Below are positions 1-10,197 of a stretch of DNA of 64,000 nt, piece by piece. Numbering within the stretch: position 1 is the stretch's first letter; each line of letters starts with the position of its first letter. The DNA lies in assembly GCA_008638375.1 (NCBI GenBank), contig CM018031.1, positions 16,730,915 through 16,794,914 on the forward strand, written 5' to 3'. The DNA is from Nyssa sinensis. Its lineage: Eukaryota > Streptophyta > Magnoliopsida > Cornales > Nyssaceae. The notes under the pieces were generated by a model. The model made no database searches. It saw only the letters and a program-made list of their open reading frames with translations, and had not been told where the DNA came from. The translations under genes were made by a program, and so were the position numbers.

Positions 1-2204
1 CGAAAACCAGGATACACGACTGTAAGCCCCCTTTTCAACCGTCCAAACCTAGATAAAATCTGGTTCTGATTGGATAAACGAAACCCCCATATGATCAGGT
101 GTCGAACCATGTAAAGACGCAGTCGAAAAATCCTTGCCGTTGCCGGAGATCGCGACGGAACAGTGCTGGTCTCCACCTGGAAAAAAGCGTGGGGACGAAG
201 GGCTGGGAGTTGGGCCGTTTTGGTTTAAAAGGGTGTTGGGCCTCTCCTGTTTTAATTAAAAGAAAGACCCTTGGGCCTGTTTTATTTAAAAGTCATGGGG
301 TCAAGGGGGATTGGGCTTCACAAATTAGGCCAACAGTTAAAAAGGGATAAAAAGAAATGCAAGAGAAAAAGGGGGAGGGGGTGTGTGGCTAGCCGAGGTT
401 CGAACCAGGGTGAAGTGCGTGGGGGCAAGCGCGTGGAGCCAGGCTTGGACAGGACATTCCATGTCTTATTATGCAACTAATAAATATATATATTACACTT
501 TACTCCATTTTATAAATTAAGTTTATTTAATTAAGTTTAATGCTCCGAAATGGCCCGACGCCCAAATGAGACAAGTCATATATGTTTTCTGACTATCTTG
601 AACCTCCTAAGACCAACAGTGAGGTCCTGTGACATGAGACGAGGTCCCGAAAAATAAAAGACCCGTAGAACTATTAAAAATTACCAAAATGTCCCTGAGT
701 CAAAACACAGTCAAACGAACCCCGATCAAAATAAAAGAATAGTGAATTTTTATTATTTCGAATGTTCTGAACTCAACGGTAGAGTTCGATTTTGAAAAAG
801 AGGTCTCGGGAAATGAAAAACTGTGCAAGTGCAAAATGACTGTTTTGCCCTTTTTTTACCCGGACGTCCAAATTAAATTCCATGAAAGCCTAAACCTATC
901 CTGGACTCAATGATAGAAATTATTCTAGCAAAATAGAAACCTAATAAAATAAAGGCATAAAATTTGATGAATAGCATCATTAAAGTAGCAATTGAACTGA
1001 GCTGTATTTTATGGTTTTAGGGACACTGAAGGGTAAGAGAATATGGTCTGACCTTCTACATTACCATTGTTAGTTCCGCTACACGGCGAGTACGATTTCT
1101 TAGGTTGAGACAACCCATCAGGTACGATATATTGTGCTAAGTAAGAAATAGAATCTAGTTTAGGAATAACTTGCCATATTGACTTGATGATTCACATGTT
1201 TGTTTTATTGCTCATATGCTTATGTGCTCCTTGTTATCTTGTTGAAAGTTTGGTGATGAATGTGGATCATGACTATGTGGATATCGCATGTGTTAGCAGG
1301 ATGTGTAGATTATATTTTGAGGATTGTTGAGATTATGTAATACGTGATTTAAAACATGTGTTAAGTGGATTGTGCCTGGCATGTACCCTTGATGAAAAGA
1401 TCTTGTGATTGGAATGTTATTGTGTGATACATTGTTTACAGCATGCTTCATGTGGGGATAAGATGATTTATCGGGATTACATTGTGACATGGTAGAATCA
1501 TGAGCATATTGGCATAGTGTGATTCTTTGGACATGGCATGAGTTGAAGCATTTGGCATAGTGCATACTAGATACTCAGGCCGTCGAGGAAGGTCCGTAAA
1601 GTGAGGCATGGTTGTGACATGGAGTTTGCATGGGTGTGTCACGCATATTTTCATTGCATTACATTAATGAATTCATGAATATGTGATGAATCTCGTTAAT
1701 ACATTGTATGGATGAATTGGATGGCATGTAGGTTATAATTGTGCATGTAGATATAATTGTACATTTGCACATGCCACACTTTAGATTACGTTAATGAGTT
1801 GGATGGCACGTAGATTATTGCTAGTACATTTTATGGATGACATTGAATGACATGTAGATATAATTGTACACTCGCACATGCCACGCCCTTAATTTTGTTT
1901 CTTGCATTAGCATTATATTGTACCAGCAGTTGAGCTGACCCATTCGTGGAACAACATTTCAGATGACACTCCCGGCACTTGAGAGTTGAGGAAGTCTTGC
2001 AGAGTGGAGGAGATATGAACTTAAGAGGATATTTGGCCCGTCGGGGCATGTTTTATAATGTAGGGCTTAAGCTCGAATGATGTATTATATGTGTATTGAC
2101 AAAAGTGAATGTAAGTCAAGTTGAACCTGTTATTTACTTTATATTTTATTTACTTTCCGTTCATTCAGTCGTGCCTCGGGTTCGCGGGAATTCGGGGCGT
2201 GACA
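1..2204 (+). repeat. Long LTR A of a Tekay/Del-type Ty3/gypsy element, 5' end outside the window
   Basis: This stretch has no believable gene. It ends in GGGGCGTGACA, the terminal motif shared by the other long LTRs here. It also has their internal landmarks: a module containing 'gaggtcccgaaaaataaa' (about 637-655) with a weaker second copy near 770-850, the phrase 'acccatcaggta' (about 1111), and a TTTCAG block at 1957-1962 about 240 bp before the end. It is followed at 2205 by sequence matching an earlier part of the same LTR family, so it seems to be inserted into LTR B. No polypurine tract or pol coding follows, so it is probably a solo LTR. The left boundary is upstream of the window. 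The family call rests on similarity to the LTRs that flank the chromovirus at 28993-41019. Confidence 0.7.
390..450 (-). promoter_or_regulatory. tRNA-like B-box region in LTR A
   Basis: Read on the minus strand, GGTTCGAACCT (396-406) fits the Pol III B-box consensus GGTTCGANNCC. An upstream A-box is only weakly recognisable near 430-445. The module is antisense to the LTR, as in the other Tekay-type LTRs of the window. It is not a tRNA gene, because no acceptor stem or anticodon arm was found. Confidence 0.35.
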
Positions 2205-4180
2205 AATTAAGTCCCGAAAAATAAAGATACTGAAATGATAAATGACTGTAATACCCCTGACGATACCCTAAGGCCAAATAAACATAAAAAATAGTCCATC
2301 TTAATTATGTCGGACATTCTAGACTCAACGGTGGAGTCCATACTAGCAAACGAAGCACTGAACAATACGATACATGAAAGAGTAAAAGACCAAAATGGCC
2401 CGTGAGCATGGTGAGTGCAAAGTAGAGGCCAAATGAAGACCAATCTGATCTATTAAATTGTCCTAAGCACAATTAAGACTCCAGAACAGTCAACATATAA
2501 AATAAGAAATGACCAATGTGTCTCGATGGTCAAAAGCAGAACCAAATGAAGTCCAATAGACTTAGAAAATTATATATAAGATATATGGAATATTCTGAGG
2601 ACCACGATAGGGTCCGGGGCAAGAATGACAAAATCACCATTTTACCCTTTTTAGTATAGATGCCTAAATTAAATTTCGCGAAAGCCTAAACCGACTTTCT
2701 TCAACATTTCGGACCCAATGGTAGAGTTTATTTTAGTAAAATAGAAACTCATGAAATAAAAGCATAAAATTTGATGAATAGCATAAATTCATGTGACGAT
2801 CCGCTGAAACATGATGTGTAAATCTTAGGAACACCAAAGGGAAGGAGAAGGCTGATTGACTCTCTAGATAGATACAATAAGGGCGGACTACATTCTCATT
2901 GTCTAGTTCGAATTACACAGCGAGCACGACTTCTTAGGGTTGAGACCAACCCATCAGGTATGATATTTTGCTAAGTAAGGAATAAGATTAAGTTAGGAAT
3001 GATTTGCATGTTGATTGAATGAATCATATGTTTATTTGATGTTAGAAAATCACATAAGGTATGTTGCTTTAAAAAGAAACCTTGAGTTGATTGTTTATGT
3101 TGCTTATGTGTTTCTTGTTGCTCCATGGAGATATGATTTGTTCTATGTGTTGATGTTGTACGTGATTTATGTTTTTGGAGAGTTGTTAAGATTGTAAACA
3201 CATGACTTGAGTATGTATTTACGTTGATCATGTATTGTATACTTTCATGTGGAAGAGGTTTTATAATTCAGATGCTGTGATTGCTTTAAGTGGAATACAT
3301 TGTTAAAAGCATGCTCCATGTGTTGGTAAATTGCTTATTTGAGATTATATTATTGCATGGCGGAATCAAGGTATATCGGCATGGTGTGATTCATTGAAAG
3401 CATAGTGTGGGTTGAGCACGTGGTGCTATGCATTATGAGGGTGTAGATCCTGTGGTGAAAGACCCGAAATTAGACATTGCATTGGTGCTCAGGTTCCATC
3501 GGATGTGTTCCGAAAATGAGACGTTGTATTGATACTCAGGTTCCATCGGATGTGTTCCAAAAACGAGACGTTGCATGGGTGCCCAGAATCCATCGGATGT
3601 GTTCCGTAAACGAGTATTGGTACTCAGGTTCCATCGGATGTGTTCCGAAAATGAGACATGGGTGTGGCATAGAGTGGCATGGGTGTGTCACGTATATTTG
3701 CATAACATCGCATAAATGAATTCAATGAGGTAGTATAGAGTTTGTATGAATGTGTTCTGAATCTTGTCAGTGCATTGTATGATGATATTGAATGACATGC
3801 AAATATAAATGTACACTTGCACATGCCATGCCTTAATTTTGTTCATTGCATTAGCATTATATTATACCAGCAATTAAGCTGAACCCATTCGTGGGATAAC
3901 ATATTACAGATGACGCCCCTGCTACATGAGATTTGATGAGATCTTGACAAAAGGAAGGGAAAGGGATTTAGAAGCATATTTGGCCCTTGGGGCATGTTTT
4001 GAGATGTAAGGGCTTAAGCCCAAATAATATGAATGATATGTTTATCGAATGTACCTTACGTGTTTATATGTTGAAGAATGGAATGCATGTTTAATTAAAT
4101 CTGTTAGATTGTCTTTCATTTTATTTTCTTTTAGTTTCGTTACACTCATCCTTGGGTTCGTAGAAACTCGGGGCGTGACA
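2205..4180 (+). repeat. Long LTR B (3' part), same family as LTR A
   Basis: It ends in ACTCGGGGCGTGACA at 4166-4180, like LTR A. It repeats the same order of landmarks: 'gtcccgaaaaataaag' near 2211, a second module near 2580-2700, 'acccatcaggta' near 2949, and an ACAG acceptor-like block at 3906-3909. It begins abruptly where LTR A stops, so LTR A probably jumped into it, leaving its 5' part upstream of the window. No protein-coding capacity was seen. It carries a 47-bp minisatellite that LTR A lacks. Confidence 0.65.
3481..3665 (+). repeat. 47-bp minisatellite inside LTR B (about 4 copies)
   Basis: Four copies of a unit built around 'ttccatcggatgtgttcc' start near 3485, 3532, 3579 and 3618. 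The third copy is a little shorter. LTR A has a single diverged counterpart near 1568-1610 ('tactcaggccgtcgagg'), so the array expanded locally in LTR B. The short open frame across it is a by-product of the repeat. Confidence 0.8.
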
Positions 4181-4994
4181 ATTTGCCACACATGTAATGC
4201 ACATGTGCTTTTTATTTTTATTTAATTTTTATTTTTTAGTTAAAATAAATTAGTTACATGATATACATGTGATTACATGTAAGACACATTAAGGTTGTGA
4301 CACGTATGTGAATAGGAGGAGGTTCCTTCTACTTGATAAGTTGTAACATTTCGTAAAGTTAAAAAATAAATAAGAGAATAATTAAAGGATAATATTAGTT
4401 TTGCATGATAATAAACCTCAGGAACATAATAATGAGATAGAAAGAATTTAAACAACATAATATGGAGTGTGATGATACATGAAGAATAAATTGGAAATAA
4501 AAAATTGAAATTACATAAATAAGCAAACAAACATATGTATGTGATGTGAATAAATATTTATGTTATTAAAACTTAAGTAAGAATGTACTAATCATAAGGT
4601 AGTTTGAAACATACATGAATTATTTATTTAGCTTGACCTTAATTTACAGAGTCATCATCTGAACTTTGGAGTTGGGGACGTGACACATGCATTGTCCTAA
4701 AGCAATCCATTGGGTGACTTTCTACCTTTGTTACTACTTTTAATACTGTGATGGATTAGAAGTCATAAAGTTTGATTGGTGGACCATTAGAAGTCATAAA
4801 GTTTGATCGGTGGAACAATCATAACCTCTTGCTAGTCACTAGCACAAAAAAAAAGAAAAAAGGAAAAAAAAAAAAGGAATTTGATGAATTGATGAAAAGA
4901 ATGGACAATATGTGGAACTTGAATCACAAAACTCTTGGGGAATGAAGAAGTGGTAGTCTATGATCCAAAGAATATTTTGGAATATTATTGTCAT
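4181..4994. other. AT-rich intergenic stretch without recognised features
   Basis: Low-complexity A/T-rich sequence with an A-rich tract near 4848-4877 and a short direct repeat around 'gaagtcataaagtttgat' near 4760 and 4790. No coding frame or transposon ends were seen. Confidence 0.6.
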
Positions 4995-5010
4995 TGTTGT
5001 GCCACTTTGA

Positions 5011-5053
5011 GTCCCACATCGGTTAGGAGTCGGGCACTGGCGTCGCATATAAG
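5011..5053 (+). promoter_or_regulatory. snRNA-type USE plus TATA in the TRIM 5' LTR
   Basis: GTCCCACATCG at 5011-5021 is an exact match to the plant upstream sequence element RTCCCACATCG of U-snRNA genes. It is followed by TATAAG at 5048-5053, with 26 bp between them. The match is seen directly; promoter function is inferred. Confidence 0.5.
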
Positions 5054-5287
5054 CCTCAGGTTGATCTCTTCCTAACACAACGCCTTTTCCTCCTTGGAAG
5101 AACAAAGCCGTGAGGGCCTCTTAAGGCCCCAAAGAGGACAATATTGTGCTAGGGAGCCTACGGTGTGACAGGGCAAAAAAGTGCAGCATCAATTTGGCTC
5201 CGTCTATGGGAAAAAGGCCACTTACATACTACTCTTCCCGTGCTCCACCAGTTCCGACTAGGGAGAGTAGCCGTTGTGCCACTTTGA

Positions 5288-5331
5288 GTCCCACATCAGT
5301 TAGGAGTTGGGCACTGGCGTCGCTTTATAAG
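5288..5331 (+). promoter_or_regulatory. Second copy of the USE plus TATA pair in the TRIM 3' LTR
   Basis: GTCCCACATCA at 5288-5298 has one mismatch to the USE consensus, and TATAAG lies at 5326-5331. Spacing is almost the same as in the other LTR (27 bp). Confidence 0.45.
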
Positions 5332-5469
5332 CCCTAGACTGCTCTCTTCCTAGCACAAGGCCTTTTCCTCCTTGGAAGAACAAAGCCGTGAGGGTCTCTC
5401 AAGGCCGAAAGTGGATAATATTGTGCTAGGGAGCTTATGGTGTGCCAGGGCGAAAAAAGTGCAGCATCA

Positions 5470-6769
5470 GTCACTTAAGAAAAAATAAACATGACATTTA
5501 GGCCTGATAAAATGGTTGGGTTGGACAGGTTTTGGACGAGTCGAAAACGGGTTGAATCCATATTTGACCCGTAATTAAACGGGTCACATACGGGTCAGGT
5601 CAACCCGAATTTAATCCGTTATTTTTTTTTACTCTAATAGAAGAAACATTATTTTTAAATAATCACAATAATTATTTTACTTTGAATTATGCTGAATAAC
5701 TAAAAAAAAAAAAAAAATTACAAGTACTTCACACATATTTGGAATGAAGATTTTCCATAAATTATTTTTCATATATAACATGTCTAGGATTCTAAGTTTC
5801 ATACAACTCACGAATGAAGTCAACGAACACTTAGTTCTCTTACATTAGCCATGTGCAAAAGTGTAGAAGTGGGTTTTTCAAACTGCAATGGCATCACCAA
5901 TAAGTAGTAGTAGAGTCTTATTCACTGATTGACTCATCATTTTATAAAATACAATGGAGACTAGCACTTTGTTCACTAAGTAGATCATAAAATAGGTAAA
6001 CAAAAATGAAGACATCATGATGCTATATATACGTCATATATATATATATATATTTAAATATAGATATATGTACTGTATACATATATATATAATATACTAT
6101 ATATATGTAAATGTCATGTATAATTACATGAAATCACTCATTAATATTTTAAAATAGTTAATACTATATCAATTTTTAAAGTGAGAGATAGTGAATTTTG
6201 AGTTTTACAATTATCAAATTACTTATGAAGTATTAGTTGTAATGACTATATATTGTATATATTTTACTATTTTGTTCTTTCCCAAATGTAGCTATATATA
6301 TATATATTTTCTTTTATATATATATATATGTATTCTTATACTATTTTGTTATTTTTCATTTTCAATCTGTCAAACACTCATATTCGACCTGTATTGATCC
6401 ACTAAATTGACGATTTTCTTATTATCTAACTCGCTTATAACCCACTAACTAAATAAGTTATCTATATCTATTAATTAGTGAGCGCGTTAGGATGGATTGA
6501 TGGATTTGAATAACAATTTGCTACCTTTAATGAAATTTCATCAAAATAAAACTAAATTTAAAAAATAAAGAAAAGAGTGGACTAGTAACAGAAAAATAAA
6601 AAAAAAAAGGTGGATTCATGCTCTCACAAAATTTATATAAGTGACTTATTACTAATTCTTTTTTTAGATTGAAAATATTGGCTTGATTGAAAAATACTCA
6701 CAAAATATTAATAAAAAAAGAATCTACAAAATAACTAGTATGTATCAATTATGATATAATAAATGCGAC
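5470..6769. other. Intergenic DNA with (TA)n tracts
   Basis: A/T-rich sequence with TA microsatellites near 6037-6110 and 6293-6330. A stretch rich in 'gggtt' and 'acgggtc' (about 5510-5620) resembles the one at 18912-19030 and is probably the end of an old repeat. No gene was recognised; the longest frames run through TA repeats. Confidence 0.5.
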
Positions 6770-7557
6770 TAATGTTTTAAAAACCGGACCGGACCGGCCG
6801 GTTCAACCAGTTGAACCGTCGACCGGTCCCCAGTTCGGTCCGGGTTAGCCCAGTAAACCACTTAAAGCTTAAAACCGTTCTAAAAAGTGAAAACCGATAA
6901 AACCAAACGGTTCAACCGGTGAACCGGTTGACCCGGTACCGGTTCAATCGGTTCATGGCTGATTTTTTTTTTTTTTTAAATCTCAAATTTCATGCAATTT
7001 TTTAGCTGAATTTTAGCTAAGTTGAATTGGTACTTGGCTAAACTTATTTTGGATTGTATTTAAGATTTTAAACCCTTGAAGTTTGAAACTCTAGTATTAT
7101 TTATTTGTATCATGTGGTATTTTATTTTATTTCATGCATGATTATTAGTGTTTATATTTTTTTTTTTCATATAGTTGAAGACTAAATTATTGGATTATAC
7201 TTGGATTGGTTATTAAATTGATTTTTGTTATGGTCTTTGCGATTATGAAAGAATAGCAATGAAATTTTAACTTTCAATATTGCAATAAAATATGTCTATT
7301 ATACTTTTTTTTTATTTTTTTCTTAAAGTTTTACATATTAAGAAAATTCATATTTTATAAATTTTTTTATATAATTTTTAGTAATTTTTATATAATTTTT
7401 TAAATTTAAAATATCAATAATATGTATTATTAAATTTATTAATTACATAATTATGACATCACAGGTTTGATTCCGGTTGACCCGACGGTTGAACCGGTAA
7501 CCGGTAACCCTGGTCATTTTTTCCGGTTCGATGAACGGTCCGATTCTGAGAACATTG
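6770..7557. mobile_element. Non-autonomous hAT-like DNA transposon, 788 bp
   Basis: The element is bounded by a perfect 8-bp target-site duplication, AATGCGAC, at 6762-6769 and 7558-7565. An 8-bp duplication is characteristic of hAT elements. The termini are imperfect inverted repeats: TAATGTTTTAAAAACCGGAC on the left against CAATGTTCTCAGAATCGGAC read inward from the right. Both subterminal regions are packed with CCGGTT/AACCGG motifs. The core is A/T-rich and encodes no transposase. Confidence 0.85.
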
Positions 7558-7718
7558 AATGCGACGCAGGTCGGTTGAGAAACATGTTAAATAAGTATAA
7601 TTGAGAAAGGATAACCTAAAACCAAACATACTTAGTCCGAGGACAGCGGTAATTATTGTTTGAGATAAAACGAGGAAAGACTTTCTTGATTTAGTGAATG
7701 TAAATTTAGAAATTATGC

Positions 7719-8364
7719 GTATGTTTGGTATGCTGGAATGAAATAAGACAAGAATAGAATAACATTAAGAATAAAACAGAGCAACAATAAAATGTAAATA
7801 ATTATTCTATTTTTTTGTTTGACTGAATACTTAATAATAGAATGACAATTATATTTCTGTGTTTGGTTTGAACCATCAAGTTATTAGAATGAAGTTAATA
7901 TTAAGTTAAATATTTAAAGTATTTGAAAAAATTTTAAAGTTTTCATGTACGTTTTCAACTTACATTTTTTTATTGGCAAAAAATAAAATTTATTGACAAA
8001 AAAAAAAAAAAACTCAACCTGCATTTGTTTTATTGGCAAAAAAAAAAAAAACAATTCAATCTGCTTTTTTTTTTTTTTTTTAATTGGCAAAAAAAAATTC
8101 AACTTGCATATTTTTTATTAGCAAAAAAAAATTCAACCTATATTTCTTTTATTGGCAAAAAAAAAAAAAATTTTAAAATTTTCGTAGGAATAGAATGAGC
8201 ATTCCGTGACTTTTGATAGGGAATGACAATTCCAGCTTCTTTGAAATAGTCGTTCTATTTAGAATAATCATTCCGGTCCGAAAAGTCTAAACAAATATAG
8301 TAATGAAATAATATTAAAAATACACATTTCATTCTTATCCTTGTTCTGATCTACCAAACATGAC
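7719..8364. mobile_element. MITE-like element with GTTTGGT termini
   Basis: The left end reads TATGTTTGGTATGCTGG. The right end, read inward on the other strand, is TCATGTTTGGTAGATCAG, and both continue into similar A-rich sequence with 'agaatagaat' or 'aagaatgaaat'. The interior holds repeated 'attggcaaaaaaa' units (7970-8165). No target-site duplication was found, so the superfamily is open. A fragment of a similar end seems to be present in LOX intron 1 near 10730-10755. Confidence 0.55.
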
Positions 8365-8506
8365 CTAAGATATACATAATGGGTAATAAGAGCGAAAGAG
8401 AAAAAATTTCTTAAAAAGCATGCATGTAAAAGCACAACTTAATGACTATTTTGGTGAAAAAGAGTGGATTAAAAAGATGAATGCCAAAATTAATACCAAT
8501 TGAGAT

Positions 8507-8508
<2 letters not shown>

Positions 8509-8552
<44 letters not shown>
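8509..8552. repeat. (TA)n microsatellite
   Basis: About 44 bp of pure TA, directly before the Stowaway-like element. Confidence 0.9.
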
Positions 8553-8553
<1 letters not shown>

Positions 8554-8806
8554 TCCTCTCCGTCCCAAAATAAAAGTCTCATTTGAGAATTCTAACTTTT
8601 TAAGAAGTATTATTTTATTATTTTGAAACTATTTAAATTTTTCATATTATTTTCATTTAATTGTAAATCATGTTCACATTAGATGTAATAAAAGATAGTT
8701 TTAAAAATTTATATGTTAAAAGTACGTTAATTTTTCAAATGAGACTCTTAAAATAAAACAGTGTAAAATGAAATAAAAGATTTTTAAAATAAGACAGAGA
8801 AAATAT
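8551..8806. mobile_element. Stowaway-like MITE (Tc1/mariner type), about 255 bp
   Basis: It starts CTCCTCTCCGTCCCAAAATA, typical of plant Stowaway ends, and carries 'gtctcatttga' just inside. The right side has the inverted counterpart 'caaatgagactctta' and ends 'aataagacagagaaaa'. Both sides abut TA, the expected target, but they sit in TA repeats, so the exact duplication cannot be proven. Confidence 0.65.
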
Positions 8807-9461
8807 ATATATATATATATATTTATTGTATCTCAATTATATATATATATTGTATCTCTATTGTATCTCAATCATATATATATATATGTATATATATATA
8901 AATAAAATAAGTTGTGATCCAACTAGATTTATAATTTTTAAAAGAGCACAATGACATAAAAAATTCATATAACTGGCATGAAAGTGCTTGCGAATATTAA
9001 TCATTAACTACGGACTACTAGTTTTTAACTGGCACAAGCTGACAAGATCTCTCAAATCTCCATGGACTGTCATCAATGATGACAATAATGAATTTGAACG
9101 GTTAGGCACCCATGTCATCCACATGCAATCTGTGAATACACACGTATACATATACATATATATATATATACATACACATGATGTCACCTAATCTTGGTTG
9201 CATTCGGAAACTCAAAGAAATATATTATTATTATTTTTTAGATAACTCTATTTGCTCAGTGAGGGAGAGTGTGATTAAAGTTGGAGCAACACTCTGCGTA
9301 AGTTAGTCTTAAGAGAAAAAAATAGTATTTATTGAATTTTGACTCGACGATCTTAAGAGATAAAATCTTTAATTTTTATCTATCATTTAATCAGTCACCC
9401 TTTTGGAGTTAAGAAATATATTATTTAAAATAAAAAATATGTAAGGTAACTCAAATTTATA
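8807..9461. other. Intergenic, no recognised gene
   Basis: TA tracts (8803-8822, 8873-8901, 9150-9171) and A/T-rich sequence. The 67-codon frame at 8988-9191 ends in a TA repeat and has no family resemblance. Confidence 0.5.
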
Positions 9462-9728
9462 TTTTTAATTATATTTTTAATGAGATGTGTTATTATGTGA
9501 TATTTTTAAGTTTTATAAAATATAATTTTTAAAATTATTATATTATTTCGAGGAATGTTAGAGATTCCTAATGTGACGTGTTATTATGTAATATTGTTAA
9601 ATTATATAAGATGTGATTTTTAAAATTATTATATTATAACAAATAATGTTAGAGATTTTTAATGTGGTGTATTATTATATAATATTTTTAAATATTACAA
9701 AATATAATTTTCAAAATCATTACTATAC
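9462..9728. repeat. Tandem repeat of about 91 bp, three diverged copies
   Basis: The phrase 'gtgttattatgtgatatt' recurs near 9486, 9578 and 9668 with changes. Each copy continues into a variant of 'atataatttttaaaattatt'. Spacing is 92 and 90 bp. The array lies about 400 bp upstream of the LOX transcription unit. Confidence 0.7.
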
Positions 9729-9861
9729 ACATAACATTAAAAAAAACAATTGAAGATATCAATTCAAAATTTCTAAAATTTTTCTGCCCTTACACATTAC
9801 AGAATCAATTTAAAGTAGAAATTTGGAATCTGGGTCATTATTGAAAAGATAAAATAAACCT

Positions 9862-10128
9862 TTTCCTCTGGTTGGTTAAAACATTATTCACTTGCAATGA
9901 CTTATACCACTAGTCATATAAAAATGCTAGTTGGCATCTCTCTCTATTCTATCTTCTACTATAATATTTTTTTTATCTTAACATATTACATTGGATATAA
10001 ATTAAAGAACTATAAAATAATCATTTTCTTCTGGTCAGTAGAAAGCATTATTCACGTGCAATGACATACCACTAGCCATATGAAAATACTATTTGGCATC
10101 TCTCTCTATTCCATCTTCTATATAAAGA
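9862..10128 (+). promoter_or_regulatory. LOX proximal promoter: duplicated ~100-bp module, G-box and TATA box
   Basis: Copy 1 (about 9862-9965) and copy 2 (about 10024-10128) align through 'cattattcac-tgcaatgac', 'taccactag-catat' and 'ggcatctctctctatt'. Copy 2 has CACGTG at 10053-10058, the canonical G-box bound by bHLH factors such as MYC2. Copy 1 has CACTTG at the matching place (9889-9894). Only copy 2 ends in a good TATA box, TATATAAAG at 10119-10127, 71 bp before the start codon; copy 1 ends 'ctactataat'. MYC-type control would fit a jasmonate-pathway gene, but that is inference. Confidence 0.7.
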
Positions 10129-10197
10129 GAGCTCAGTAGCCAGCAAGTCACATATCTAAAAACCTTTCTCCATTGCTTTCATCAACCCATCACGAAT

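Larger units (their letters stand above)
4995..5469 (+). mobile_element. TRIM (terminal-repeat retrotransposon in miniature), complete, 475 bp
   Basis: Two direct repeats of about 197 bp (4995-5191 and 5272-5469) flank an 80-bp internal region. The first LTR starts TGTTGTGCC; the second starts CGTTGTGCC, with one change. Both end GTGCAGCATCA. A primer-binding site TTTGGCTCCG follows the first LTR near 5193. A purine-rich tract GGGAGAGTAGC (5261-5271) sits directly before the second LTR. The flanking 5 bp are gtcat (4990-4994) and gtcac (5470-5474), a target-site duplication with one mismatch. There is no coding capacity, so it must have been moved in trans. The LTR end, PBS and PPT are the same as in the Tat elements of this window. 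Confidence 0.88.

Noticed and set aside
1293..2049. Several minus-strand frames of 68-90 codons in LTR A
   Set aside because: They lie in non-coding LTR sequence and are not kept in LTR B.
3015..3231. Overlapping frames on both strands in LTR B
   Set aside because: They are hydrophobic or His-rich translations of A/T-rich LTR sequence, without a counterpart in LTR A.
4995..5469. Cassandra-type TRIM with 5S rRNA sequence
   Set aside because: The LTRs contain no 5S-like conserved core; the promoter signature is of USE-TATA type instead.
7914..8102. 62-codon minus-strand frame rich in Phe and Lys
   Set aside because: It is a translation of A/T homopolymer runs inside a MITE.
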